Shown here one piece after another: positions 48,700 through 60,600 of a DNA stretch of 64,000 bases (position 1 is its first letter; the number at the start of each line of letters is the position of its first letter). The position numbers and the translations under genes were made by a program. Under the pieces are notes generated by a model. That model worked only from the letters and a program-made list of their open reading frames with translations. It had not been told where the DNA came from and made no database searches. Where the stretch lies: NCBI GenBank assembly GCA_013398055.1, contig VZRS01002372.1:403258-467257 (forward strand). The letters are read 5' to 3'. Source of the DNA: Ifrita kowaldi (Eukaryota > Chordata > Aves > Passeriformes > Cinclosomatidae).

Positions 48700-49840
48700 A
48701 AAGACTCACCAGTGAAGGTATCAGCAATAACAGGTTTTATATAAAAGTGAGAGTACAACGAAGTTCCTTGGCAAGTTTCACTCTACTACTTACCAGATGG
48801 TTAAAACCCAGTGAGGAACAGCAAACAAAAATCCAGATTCAATCAATCTAAATGAAAATAAAGCAAAACTAGCTATGCATAGGCTGGGGTGGGCAAGGAG
48901 AGCAGGGAAAAGCATAGGAAAGGGTAAGGATAAAATACATGGCCTAAAAGCCCAACAGCACTTAACTTATCTGAACTTAAACTCAACAGCATTTAACTTA
49001 ACTTAATCGATAATTTAAGTTAATTTAGCAAAGAATAAATATAGAATTTGCCACAACAGTAACTTACTTACAGGCCTAACTTACTTACAAATCCAAAGTA
49101 ATTAAGAATCTAGGAGACCAGCATTCTTAGTACATGTGATCTAACATCTTCACACTCACATGCAGACAAGTGAGTTTGTACAAAGAGTTTGTACAAAGTA
49201 CCTGTGAAAATTCCCCTTGAATTCAGTGAAGAACTCACTTCAGATGCCTCTGCCTCGTCTCAACAGGCAAAAGAGTTGGGTTATCAACTCAGGATCCATC
49301 ATCATTCAGCAATCCTCTGAGTACAGCAAACTCAAGGGTTCTCTGGCTCTGACATGCCCCACTCAGAGGGACTTTGCTGGTCACAGCTGCTGTTGTCCAG
49401 GAGAGCTCAAAGGGTCTCACTTTGGACCACTCTTTATAGGGCAGCAAGAGAGTGGGTTATAGTCACAAAAATTTTTCATCCTGGCTGCAATTCAGGTGGG
49501 TAAGTTTCCTTGAAAATTTTATAACAAAAATACTATTCCATGTGGGTTGATATTCTGGCAAAAAATAAGTCTCCAAGGCTGTTCCTTATAAAAAACAGCA
49601 GGAGCTCGTTAGACAACACAAGTGCCTGGGAGCAGACAGTGCTTCTGAGAAGCTCAAGAGGAGCTCAGCCCAGGTGCTGCTCATCAAGGCTGAGGCCTAA
49701 TGAGCATTTCTTAGATGACAGTGTTACCTGGAAGGGGAGGGATGCACTGCCACAACTGGTCAGATATTTGCCTGATGTCATGGTCTGGAATGTCACAGAC
49801 ACACTGCTGTACTAGAAGTTTCTAAGACAATGAAGACAAC
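48700..49840 (-). mobile_element. Long ERV LTR, minus orientation
   Basis: I recognise this as an avian ERV LTR from the sequence of blocks on the plus strand: CACCAGTGAAGGTATCAGCA (48708-48727), GGCCTAAAAGCCCAACAGCACTTAAC (48941-48966), TTGCCACAACAGTAAC (49049-49064), AGTTTGTACAAAGTACCTGT (49186-49205), TTCAGATGCCTCTGCCTCGT (49239-49258) and CACTTTGGACCACTCTTTATAGGG (49419-49442). On the minus strand the last gives a CCTATAAAGA promoter box at 49431-49440. Both borders are approximate, and I could not read a target duplication. The frame at 49217-49462 lies inside it. Confidence 0.55.
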
Positions 49841-50254
49841 TGTAGATCATATGGGACTTAGGCACCTAAATTTACAAGACACCTACCCCATAGCTGAACT
49901 CAACATGAATCTCAGAATAAAACCTTGACAGCCAGAAAAACATAGGCATACACTTGAAATTCTGTTGTTCTTTATTGTATTCTGCTGGGGAATCTGACCT
50001 CCTTTACCTTCCAAAGAAGGTTCCAGAATTTTTCTTCAGGTCCTGTGCCTTATCTGCTGCACCAGATGACTAAAAAAAAAATCCAAAAATGCTGAAAAAA
50101 AATATCAAACATATACACACATATATAACAGACCTATGTTGTATTTGAAAAACACAGAAAGCATAGGGATCTCACAGCGTAAATGTGTTTCAGTCAGTTT
50201 GAGGTTGGGAGCAAATCCAATCCTCTTACCTAAAAGGACACATTAAAATAGGTC
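49841..50254. other. No gene seen
   Basis: AT-rich sequence with an A run at 50072-50103 and an ATATACACACATATATA tract. No exon or repeat is recognised. Confidence 0.5.
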
Positions 50255-50650
50255 ATGTTTCACAGAACAGCAAGAAGGATTGATAAAACTAAGATTTGCA
50301 TGTGGAATGGTGAATAGTCTAGATCTTCTCAGCCTGGGAAAGAGAAATAATAACAAAGATATGACAAAAGCTTTTAAGTGATAGAATTAAAACACATGAG
50401 ACATCTGTTCACAGGCTCTTCCAGTAAAAGAACTCCAGCCACCAAATCAAAATCCAGGATCAAAAGAAGAAGGTGGTATCATTTCATGAAGAAAATAGCA
50501 GACCTCTTTCTGCTTTGCAAAGGACTTTATTTTTGCTGGGAATTTAAAGAAGCTCGAGGAGAAGATAGACTAGACTAATGGTTGGAAGAGAGATCCACTG
50601 TAGTTTTACCAGATAGAAAAGCTAAATGTTAGAAAACAGAACAGAAAACA
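50255..50650 (+). mobile_element. Possible old CR1-like LINE remnant
   Basis: The order of short blocks resembles the C-terminal and 3' UTR region of an old CR1-type element: CAAGAAGGATTGATAAAACT (50269-50288), AGATCTTCTCAGCCTGGGAAAGAGAA (50321-50346), ACATGAGACATCTGTTCACAGGCTCTTCCA (50394-50423) and AGGATCAAAAGAAGAAGG. It is too diverged for me to be sure. The 66-codon frame at 50378-50578 falls in it. Confidence 0.35.
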
Positions 50651-51544
50651 GTCAGAAGCTGAAAGAGTATTATGAGGAAATCTCACAGAGAATTGCCAAG
50701 TTTTCAGCTTTGCTTGAACATCTATTCATGGACACAGTATGAAACAAAGTACTATGGATGAACAATATGTATGAATCACAACTCACAGTTTAATGCCATT
50801 CTTCCTTTCAACACTTTCTTTGAATTGCAGATAGAGTAATTCCTTTTCTTTCATCCCAGTGTCATAGGCACAATCATCTTGAAGATCATAATTTTTGCTA
50901 CATTCTTGTCTCTTGGCAACATTACTAAGAATGAACCAGGCAATAGAGAGGGAATATTAACCTTATAGGTTGATAAAGATTGATACATTTGACAATTAAG
51001 AATTCTGGACTTCCACTTATGTTACCCAGATGTATTTAAAAGTCATAGAAGAAAAGAAGGTATGACTTGCAAGAGAGCTATCAGAGGAACTTTTCCATTT
51101 ATCGAACCACAGAAGGATGAGAAGCACCTGTCTTAATAGATACTGTCTAGCATTTCTCAAAACATGTGGCTGAGGTTCTATAATGAATGTTTAAAGTATC
51201 ATAGAGCAATAAGCCTAAAATTAAGAACCCAAATCCACTTACTCCCCTTCCAGAATAATGATCTACCAGTTAAGCTGCAGAGTCTGTTCCCTTATTTTGG
51301 CGTATGATTTTGAACTATTTTCTTTGACTGCAGCTAATTTACTAGCATGTCTCTACTTCTTTTGTTCCTTTTGCTTTTTCCTGAGTAAAAACCATGTGTA
51401 GTCCCACAAAATTTACAGGATGTTCAGCCTAGAAATGCCAAATTCTGAGTCAGTGCTGTAAATTTTCAGTCGGTATAGTCAGAATTTTCCACAATGTTCA
51501 TGGCATGTATAAAAAGAATTAAAATGTAAATGTATTTTGCAAAA
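50651..51544. other. No gene seen
   Basis: Unique AT-rich sequence without recognisable features. Confidence 0.5.
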
Positions 51545-51753
51545 AAAAATGGTGAGACACAGGAGAAGGTTACCCAGAGAAGCTGTGAATGTCACATCCC
51601 TGATAATGTTCAAAGTCAGGCTGAACAGGACTTCAAGCAAGCTGATTTCATAGAGGGGGTTCCTGCCCACTTCAAGGGGCACTGGTAATAAACTTAAAAG
51701 GTCACTCCAAATGCAAACCATTCTATGGTGCCAAGATTCTGTGATTCTATTGC
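51545..51753 (+). mobile_element. CR1 LINE 3' tail fragment
   Basis: Contains AAGGTTACCCAGAGAAGCTGTGAATG (51565-51590), GTTCAAAGTCAGGCTGAACAGGA and CCATTCTATGGTGCC. It ends with AGATTCTGTGATTCTATTG, the CR1 tail. Only the last 200 or so bases of the element are present. Confidence 0.88.
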
Positions 51754-53079
51754 CTGACTATGGCTTTCCTAGTTAGCTCAGACAGATGAACCACAATACC
51801 AGGAGATAGTCAATGTCCATAGCTCTTACTGAGGAATTTAATCTTAAACAGTGGAGGTTTCTCATGGTCCAAAAAACAAGGTAGTATATGGCAAGTTAGA
51901 AGACAGATGTTAGTATAGAAAATGAAATGTCAAACGGCTGTGATATCTAGAGAGAGGAAAAAATGAAAAAGAGAACATGAGGCCAGACAGGGAAGTTGTA
52001 AAAAAATTCTCCACTGCTCATAAAATTAAGCAGCACTTTGGTGAAAACAGGATTCATAAATGAGAGTGCTACAAGTATCTAAGATGAACAATGAAAGCTA
52101 AATTGAATATTTGTATATTACCACGTGACTTCAGAATAGACATAGGGTAAACTTTATCAAGAAACAGAAAATATTTTCAGCAAGAATTTATTTTACAGTA
52201 AAAAATTGTCAGTTTACAATACTTCTGTGAACCTTTCCCTTTAATATAGGACTTGCCAAACACAGAGTGTTTCAACAAGTATTTCTTAGGCCTCTTTATG
52301 AAAATTGTTTGTGATTTTATTGAACAGTAAATTCTGACTACATATTCACCTGTAATATTCAGAACTTGAAACCCAGATTCTATTGCATTTCACAATAAAA
52401 TTCCAGGGGATAAAGAAAACAAATATCTGACTAACAAAATTCTCTTTCCCAGAAGTAAGTCTGCATGGGCAGACTTTTCACAGAATTTTCATTAAAGTCA
52501 GTCAGTAGTCCAACTCTGCAGAGAAAAAAAAAAAAAATAAAAAATTCCAAAGAAAAGTACATTGCAATTTGAAGCAGTATTTTAAACAGAATGTCTATGG
52601 ACTTTAGTGGAATTTATGAGTAATTTTTGAGTAACGTGTAATTTTGACTGTTGTAATCTGCTTGTGAATATGTCAAGATAATATACAAGTGTTGAAGTTT
52701 ACTGAGTTCTTACTTAACTCTTCTTAAAAAAAATTCCATGTAACTCAAAAAAACCCCCCCAACTTATTTATGATTTCATATATATTCATATTTTGGTTTG
52801 ATTCATATAACCTAAGGTTGGTAGAAATATTTTCCAATGACTTATCATTCTGTAATGCAGACTCAGGGTCAGCTTGCTTGTGCTTTCTTAGCAGAACAAT
52901 TATTGTGCAGTTCATAGAACATATATAGAGATTACTCTACAAGCAGTGAGGAATTATTCTTATTTCTCATGGTACCATTTTTTTCCACAAATGCATACCC
53001 AGTACTTTATGACTTCAAGAATAAAGCAGTCCTCAAAACATTAAAAAAACACCACCACAACAAAAATAATCAAAACACA
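51754..53079. other. No gene seen
   Basis: AT-rich sequence with A runs at 52526-52537 and a short C run at 52755-52760. Confidence 0.5.
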
Positions 53080-53860
53080 AAAAGCCCTAACATATTTTAG
53101 AAGATTCTGAACATCCATTCCTTTTGGAAGGAGTGAACTCTCCGTGGCTGAAGTGAGCAGCTCTGGTGACAGCATGATGTGCAGCACTTTTGTAGAACAG
53201 GAGGTCACTCTTGCCCACGGTACTCTAAACCACTCAGTCCACCACTTCCTTGGTTGATTTTGCATCCTCCTCCTCCCTGTTTTGTTCCTAGTTAAAAATC
53301 TTCCTTATCTGCCTGCCAAAATGCTTTTCCCCTACTTTAACAGGTGGATCTTAGGTCACTTTCTAGCAGTCCTCAGCCCTCAAAGGCATGATACCAAAAC
53401 CCAAATCTCTTTTGTTCACACAAACTCACGAACTTTGCAAACAGATGGTGACACACAGGATAAATCTACTCCTCCTCAAGCCCTTCACCTGCAGCATTAG
53501 GCTCAAGTAGGAAACCATTCTTGTTCCTTGTCCCTAGAGCCAATCACCATTATATGCTCCTGGTCTTCCCTGGTATTATTGTTGGTGCACATATGAAAGT
53601 ATCAGGGCATTATAGTCCAAAGGCCAGACGAGTTTTGACAGCCTCCCCACTATGTCCTGGGTTCAAGCTTCTGGCAAGCAGCAAAATGTTTAGACAGCTG
53701 TTCAAATCAGCAAATATCTACTGCATCTCCTTGGACAGGGACTCTCCGACACTGTCACTCATCACTTCCTTCTAGTGCTGAGGCGGTCTGAAGCTCAGCT
53801 GGTTCAAAGGCTCTGTTGGACACCTGCTCCAGCCCCTCCTGTAAAATTGGGGCATAGGAC
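53080..53860. other. Unexplained GC-richer block
   Basis: About 780 bp noticeably richer in G and C than its surroundings, with chance-length frames on both strands (minus 53041-53265; plus 53282-53500 and 53521-53775). I see no CR1 or LTR landmarks that I can name. It could be an unrecognised ERV LTR or internal piece, an old processed pseudogene, or conserved non-coding DNA. I cannot decide. Confidence 0.4.
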
Positions 53861-54167
53861 TTCATGTGTAGATGCAAATTCGTAGCTGATGTTTGTTGTG
53901 TTTTACTGTGGGAGTATTGATAGGGTTCCTTTCATTAACAGTGATTGGTCTAATTTAAAAATGTCTCAACTACTCAGACTTAGGTAACAATGTATCACCT
54001 GCAGCTGCAGTTGACGTCTTACACCTCTTGCTCCACTAATTAATCTCTGGTTGGTTTAGACTCCCCCCATTCTGCCCTTGAGAATCCAATTAATAGAAGT
54101 ACATTTTTCTCAACATGTAAGTAAGTAATATAGAAACCTAACATCATGGTAAATAACCACTTAATAA

Positions 54168-54384
54168 ATAGAATCATAGAATAATCTGAGTTGGAAGGGA
54201 CCCATCAGGATCATCAGCTCCTGTTCCTGACCCTGAGAATAACACCACGTGCCTGGGAGCATTGTCCAAACACTTCGTGAGCTCTGTCAGCTTGGTGCTG
54301 TGACCACTTCCCTGGGGAGCCTGTTCCCGTGCCCAACGAACCTCTGGGTGAAGAACCTTTTCCTGATATCAAATCTGAACAGGA
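54168..54384 (-). mobile_element. CR1 LINE 3' tail fragment, minus strand
   Basis: It begins on the plus strand with AATAGAATCATAGAATAATC, the reversed CR1 tail, followed by GAGTTGGAAGGGACCCATCAGGATCATC. It then has CCACTTCCCTGGGGAGCCTGTTCCCGTGCCC and TGAAGAACCTTTTCCTGATATC. It is the last 200 or so bases of a CR1. Confidence 0.93.
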
Positions 54385-57300
54385 TATTTAGACTATTTGA
54401 TGCTTAACCTTAGAGTTTTCTGTTTGTAGCTTTTTGGCTTAATACGTAGTATTAATCAGGCATGTCATTACATTAATTTGTAATCATCAGCAATTTCTAA
54501 TCAACTATATCTTTGTACTTAGCAAAAATTGAAGAGTTTAAGTAGCAGGGAACTACAGGGGTTACCTGTGTGGGAAGAGACAGTGAACTGTGAAATGACA
54601 GTTGCATCCCATTCCAAACAGCTCAAACTGTTGTTAGTAGCCCATCATGCACTAAAACTTCAGAGCATCAGACAAGCACACAGCACCCATACTCAGATGT
54701 ATTTCAGAAATAAATTTGAAACTGCCGGGGGCTGGAGACACACTGCACATTTTTGGAGGTCCTGCTGCAGATTCACTCAGGGAGGAGAAATCTGAAGCCA
54801 AAAAGGTCAGATTTTTTTTTTTTTCATTTATTCCCCTATCAAAGATTCAAAATATATGATGCATTGGCTTACTCAAAAATAAATATCATGGTACTTATCA
54901 GCATGCACAAACTTCTGAATTCAGTCCCAAGTACCCTATTACCCTACCTGTTCCTCAGATTTTTTTCTTGCAGATCATGAAGTACAAATGGTACATAGAA
55001 AATTGTATCCTCCATGTGATTCTGTAATTCCTGTTTGTTGCTTTATTTTCATTCATATGTTTCAAGCATTTACCATGATATTAAAAATATTTTCAAAATC
55101 TGCTTGTATGTATCATTCGCACAAGTTGTACCAGCAAAATATTAAGACAAAGTCACCTTCTGTCTGAGAATACAAAATATGAAAGTGTTTTTATTAATTG
55201 ATCGATGAACATCAGATTTAATAGTTTATCTTTTTTTCTCCATTGTCAGCTCTCAGTCTTTGTTTTAAAAAATTGTATTCCCAGACTGCAGAAGTTTCAC
55301 TGTTAACAGGTACACCATTTTAAAAAGTTTCACAAACATATGAAAAAATAGTTCCTCCATCTCTCTGTCTCTTTCATTTTTATTTTTTTTCAAACAGTTT
55401 ATACACTTCAGTGATTCTTTCTTCCTTAGACCTTTTTCAAAAGGCAGGTGAGGACTTTCTCAGAAACATGTTTTCACAGGGAAATGTGAAGTGATTTGGA
55501 ATTTAACATGTTTTCAAAGGAAATTATTTCAAAGGTAAGTTATTCTATATTTGATTAAGCAACTTCAATCTATAAAGCAATACTGTTATCACAAACTCAG
55601 TGAGATTCTTTAGTGGGAGATTAAAGAAAGTTCCTTTGAAATTAGAATGGATACAGACTTTTCATGCTGAACATTTGATAAATTTGTGGATGTTAATTAC
55701 ATACTTGTTAGAGAATAAATTTGAAAATTTTTCTACTTCTTAAATTTATCTGTCTGCATTTGCCTTTCTGCTTCCAACTTTGAAAAATTTTAGATTTGTG
55801 TTCAACCACCAGTTTCCTAAATTACCTTTAACCTCATATGTACTCTATTGTATTTGTGGTTTTCTCTTCTCTTTTGAAAGGATCCTATTATGAAAGTACA
55901 CAAGACTGTCAATGTCCCATGTGAATTATATTATATGTCCCATGTGAATAATTTTTTGTTTTGCAATAGCATCTTACACTTGGGAAAAGTAAATTTTTTT
56001 TAACCTGTCTATTAGCCTGTCTTTTCAGCTTCTCTATTTCCATGCCTATGTTGTTTCCAATAAAATTAGGAGTAGATGAAGAGAAAAAAATAATATATGA
56101 GTTTGTCATATAAGAGTATTTTAGTAACTCAAGAACTGGATCCACTGCAGTAATTGAAACACTGAAGTGAAATGAATTCTAGATCGAATACAGTTCAAGA
56201 ATATACAAATTCATTCATCTACCTACAGAATAGGAGCACAAGATGTTGTAGAAAAAAAATTTCTAAGGGGAACTCTGGATGTCCTCAATTTCTAGGCTTT
56301 TCTTGAATTTTTACTCCAGAAAAAATCCCCAAAACAACAAAAACCAAAAACAAAACCAAAAACAAACAAACAAACAAAAACCAACAAAAAAAAGCCAAAA
56401 AAAAAAGCCAACCAAACAAAACAACAGCAACGGCAAAACCCAAAACCAAACCAAACCAAACAAAAAAAAACCACACCAAAAAAACCCCAAAGTAGAACAA
56501 GGACCTGGAACCCATCACACCTACTGGCTTCCTAATTGTTCTTTTTATAAATGCTTATTTATTGATGATTTCCATCTGCTGTATTAGAACAGATGCTGAC
56601 CAATATTTGTGATGAAATTCTTTCATCTCTGCCTTTTTTTGGATAATGTCTCAGGTGTTTCTTTCATCAAACACTGTCAAAGGGTCAGTGGTCCTGTATC
56701 TGACAAAACTGAATTTGTTGTTGTTAGTGGATATGTCTCCAGATTATTTGAAGTCTACTTTTTCATAAATCCACTTCCTGTCTTTGCCCTGTGATAATAA
56801 CTTATAACAGATCACATAGATGTTCAAAGGCTTTGGAGAATAAGTACATTTTAGAGTTACAAATTCAGTGGGTCTGAGTCTATAGAGAGGTTTTGAAATT
56901 CCGGCTTTATGCTGTAGCAACTATTGAACACATATTCCCGTTCTATTATACTGTATAAGAGGTTGTTACTACTGCTGCTATCACGAGCAGATGAACTGGA
57001 GGATGAAAGGAAGAGTGAGAACAGAAAGAAGCAGAGTGGTGGCAGCAGGTGCCGCTTCCCATTTTTCCATCAGTTTTCATTGGCAGCAACATCCTCCTTC
57101 CGGATGTTGTAGGGACTCAGGCACTTGCTGCTTAGGCAGCTGCCCTCCATTTTCTGAGGAGAAGAAAGAAATTAGGCTGTATGAAAAGCTCTGCTGAAAA
57201 ATGGAATAAATCGCTGATGCTGTTTATAACTCTGTTTGCCAGGATAATATGCAATTCTAAGTCCAAAAACAGCATGAGGAAGAAATATCTTGTGTCCCCT

Positions 57301-59303
57301 AAAATAACTTAGAAATAAAAAAGCACTGCAAGAAGTAAAGGATCAGCTTCAAATCATGTAAATCTGGGGTAGAAATGGTGACAGACTTCAATTCTCACAT
57401 GGTCTCATTCTTGTTCTTTGACTACAGGTCAGAATCATGGTTTGCGAAGTGACTACTACAACTCCATTAGGAGGCTGAATATATAAACAAAAAGCCCAGA
57501 GTAGTGATAGAATATTTTCTGTGTGAAAGAAAAAACAATTGCTCACAAAACATGTTCTCTGTCTTTAGAATCAGTCTTAGTATGGTCATGTTTCTTAACT
57601 TTCTAACAGCCAAAAATATTTAGGTGCAATAAAAGTTTACATTAAAAAAAATGAAATTGAGTATCAGTAGCATGGATAATGGGATGGCATGTATTACCTT
57701 TCCCACTAAAAAATTACTAAGGATCACAAGTCAGAAAAAAATACTAAATATGGCATAGGGAGCCAATACAGTTTTCAAGGAAACATTATATTCTTGCAAC
57801 AAACTACGTTGCAGAGCATTGCAAGCTATACTGCCAAATGATATACAGCATGAAATGCCAGTTAATAGTCTAAATTTCAATAAATATAATGATAGAAGTA
57901 TTTAACAATCTGAAAGTGCTCCAACATATACACTATTTAGAATTTCTTTCTGTATTATAAATGTGTTAAATTCATCAATAACTACAAGAATAAAAGTCCT
58001 TTACCACAATCTATTCCTTTTGATTCAACTATGTTCAACTGTGTAGAATTTGCCACATATACATATAAGAAATATGGATTAGCAGAATGAAAAATAATGA
58101 AAGTTTTAAATATTTACGAAATTTTTTTTTACATTTTATTGACAAAAACACAGAAAACTAGGTGTACAAATTTTGAAACATCACAAATAATTTTTCCAGT
58201 TGAAATGTTTTAACGTAAGTACACTAATTACTTGAAAATAACATTTGGAAGCATTATGAGCTGTCAAAATATTGTTTTGAAGCAGTAAAATTTGCTTAAC
58301 AAATTACTGTCATGTAGCAAGCAGTCTCTACACTGAAAGCACTTTTGCATCCAGCACAGAACATCAAATGCTGATATTGACAACAGCAGCAGAAAAGGCA
58401 AACTGAAGTGCTTGTATCTCAGACATGAACACCAGCTGCCATAATGCAGAAATAAAAGTGACTGCACAGTGTACAAGGGGATGTGTCATTTGGAAATGTC
58501 TGCAAATGCCAATTTGACTGGAAAGTCAAGTGTGGAAATTTTTCCAATTTTCTCAGCCAATCAGACACTGGCTTTACTCCTACATATGTGTTAGTGCATA
58601 TTGTATAATTCAGAAATTCTCTTGAAATCTATTTTTATCAGAAGCAGACTAACATTTATGATGCTTTTCAACAGCATTCCTGAAAATGCTTTCAATTTAA
58701 AGGATACTGTAAACAAAGAAAACTTCATAATAATAAGAAAAAATGCCCAGTACACATTCTTGTAAGTAAGAAAATTAAAAGCAAAGAAAACTCAATTAGA
58801 CACAGGGATTTTCTGAACTCTATAAAACTTGACTGCCTTTGTTTCTTAGTAGCAATACTTTCCCAACACATCTGGGCGTTGTGGGTGCAGGTGTGCCCAG
58901 CTGGATAAGCTTTTTGACATATTGTATGAAGAGCTCACCAGCCATGTTCTATGCAGGGATCTAAGTAGGAGATGATGCATGATACTGAGTCAGAATTAAT
59001 CACTGACACCAGCAGAGTGACAGTCTTACCTAAAGTCCTTGCAAGCAGCAGGTAAGTTAGCTTCCAAAACTGAACTGACAGACTTGGCTGATTCACAAGA
59101 CATGGGAGACCGGATTCTCATCTCTGCTCAAAGCAGAAGGAAGAATCTCCCTCCTGTTACCAATGTGTCCTTATGTAATAGATAGGATGCTCTGGACCTG
59201 GAAGGAGAAGATGCCACATTAAGCAGTCGAGACCAAGGAAACGACAGTGTTAAATAGTTGGTACTGACGCCTTTTGCTGGTCTTAAAATCAAGAATCAAA
59301 CAT
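54385..59303. other. No gene seen
   Basis: Five kilobases of largely AT-rich DNA. Pieces at 56980-57180 and 58300-58560 are more complex and might be conserved non-coding elements, but nothing here proves it. The many small frames have no supporting context. Confidence 0.45.
56316..56490. repeat. (CAAA)n-like low-complexity tract
   Basis: An A-rich tract with CAAA, CCAAAA and CAAAC units. It creates long spurious frames on both strands (56279-56587 plus; 56285-56518 minus) that consist of Lys/Gln/Asn or Phe/Val/Leu runs. These are not proteins. Confidence 0.92.
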
Positions 59304-59695
59304 TGTTAGAAGGGAAAAAGGGATTTTACCTTGGTATTTATTTTAAGGATCCTTAGGTGCACTGCGTCCAGGTGGAGTGCGCTGAAATGCACACCGCAAT
59401 GCACACACACGATAGATCAGGTATAACATTATAGGTGTTACTAATTAGCATATCTATCAAAGATTCCCCAATGAGAGGCTTGAGCGAGCCCCCCTCCCTG
59501 AGGAACCTTCCCCTGGATGGTTCTATCTTAGTTTACAAAATGTGTTCTGGAGAGGACATTGGTGTCTGGGGCACACTGATCCCTAACTATGAAGCTTCGA
59601 AAATGTTTAGCCTCCTAGCTTGACAAACAAGTCCAAGAATGTAGGCTAAAAAACCACTAAGAATACAGAAGTTATAAAAAGGTATAAAAGGGGTA
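59304..59695 (-). mobile_element. ERV LTR, minus orientation, adjoining a CR1 5' fragment
   Basis: The plus strand starts TGTTAGAAGGGAAAAAGG. It continues with CCTTGGTATTTATTTTAAGG (59329-59348; minus-strand AATAAA at 59337-59342), GGATCCTTAGGTGCACTGCG, ACTAATTAGCATATCTATCA (59439-59458), CCCCAATGAGAGGCTTGAG, GTTCTGGAGAGGACATTGGT and CTAACTATGAAGCTTCGAAA (59583-59602). I recognise this order as a common passerine ERV LTR. The 5' (U3) border is uncertain, since the next clear feature is CR1 from about 59760. No target duplication was found. Confidence 0.75.
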
Positions 59696-59781
59696 AAAAA
59701 GAAAAGGCAAAAAATCATCATGGCATCAGTACAATCAACCATCCACGTTAGTATGAGTACCACCAAAAAAGCACTAAGGGT

Positions 59782-60078
59782 GTTAGCAGTTGGAGACTTG
59801 TCACTGAGAGGCCCTGAAGCACCCATTTACTGTCTGGCCGACCTCTCTAAATGAGTTTGCTGCCTACTGGGGCCTGCAGTAGCAATGCCACAAAGGGGCT
59901 ACCAAGCCTAGTAAAGTCAGAGGTCTATCATTCACTCCTACTCTTTTTCACAGGGTCAAATAAAGCTGCAATGAGAAGACTGCAAAATATTGAAAGGGAC
60001 TTCATGTCCCTCAGAAAGAAGTTGAAGGGATCAGGATCACAGGTAGTGTTCTCCTCTATCCTCCCATTTGGAGTCTGA
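59782..60078 (+). pseudogene. CR1 ORF1 esterase-like domain remnant
   Basis: The SGNH-hydrolase signature appears in pieces. VGDLSLRGPEAPI near 59789 corresponds to the block I GDS motif, here altered. GSNK at 59953-59964 corresponds to the GxND block, with the Asp replaced. QVVFSSILPF near the end (about 60042-60072) is the well-conserved stretch of this CR1 domain. There is a stop codon (TGA, 59852-59854) in the first frame, and a frameshift before frame 59851-60078, which holds the last two motifs. In CR1-type elements this domain is known as an esterase-like region of ORF1. This copy cannot be active. Confidence 0.85.
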
Positions 60079-60470
60079 GACCCAAGAGGAAGGAGATGCA
60101 CGGATCAGATGAATGACTAGAGTGGCTGGTGCTGCAGTCATGGTTTGGAGTAGTGTGATCTCAGCTGCACCTTTGAGAGACCGGAGATGTTGACAGTGGA
60201 TGGGGCACACAGGACCAAGGGGTGTAAGAGCATTTTGGGAAGCATTCTGGGAGCATTCTGGGAAGCAAGCTGGCTGGACTAATTACCAGAACTTCTAATT
60301 AGTTTTGGCAGGGGAGGAGGTATACTGCTGAGTGTCACAGACAAACCAGGAAACACCAACTCTTTGGGAAGCAGCAGAGATAAATTGTCCCAAAGGAAAT
60401 AGGGAAGGCTGCTCCCATTAGAGAAGGCTCCTCCCAAAAGGTGAAGAGGCTGACAGCCCAGGGGCAGTGC

Positions 60471-60596
60471 CTCTACACCAACGCACAGGGCATGGAAAAC
60501 AAGCAAAAGGAGTTGGACACCATGATGTAGTCAGAAAACTATGACCTAGTTGCTGTCATAGAAACATAATGAGATGAATCACACAACTGGAACTGA
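60471..60596 (+). pseudogene. CR1 ORF2 endonuclease N-terminus remnant
   Basis: The frame from 60471 reads LYTNAQGMENKQKELDTMM, then a TAG stop (60528-60530), then SENYDLVAVIET, two stops in a row (TAA 60567-60569, TGA 60570-60572), and DESHNWN. CR1 ORF2 normally has ETWWDESHNW-like residues here. So the two stops stand exactly where two tryptophan (TGG) codons are expected. The conserved asparagine near the start (TNA) and the glutamate of the ET motif, both in the endonuclease active site, are still present. Confidence 0.88.
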
Positions 60597-60600
60597 AATA

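Larger units (their letters stand above)
59760..60600 (+). mobile_element. CR1 LINE 5' fragment: ORF1 esterase region and start of ORF2
   Basis: Unlike every other CR1 here, this is the 5' portion of the element. The left part matches the CR1 ORF1 esterase-like (SGNH hydrolase) domain. The middle, GC-richer part is the ORF1 end and ORF1-ORF2 linker. The right part (60471-60596) matches the start of the ORF2 endonuclease. It stops abruptly at about 60600, without RT or 3' tail. CR1 normally inserts from its 3' end and loses 5' sequence, so a 5'-only piece implies a later deletion or rearrangement that removed the rest. Confidence 0.88.

Noticed and set aside
56279..56587. A 102-codon lysine/glutamine/asparagine-rich protein
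   Set aside because: It is the translation of a (CAAA)n-like low-complexity tract. The opposite strand is equally open for the same reason.
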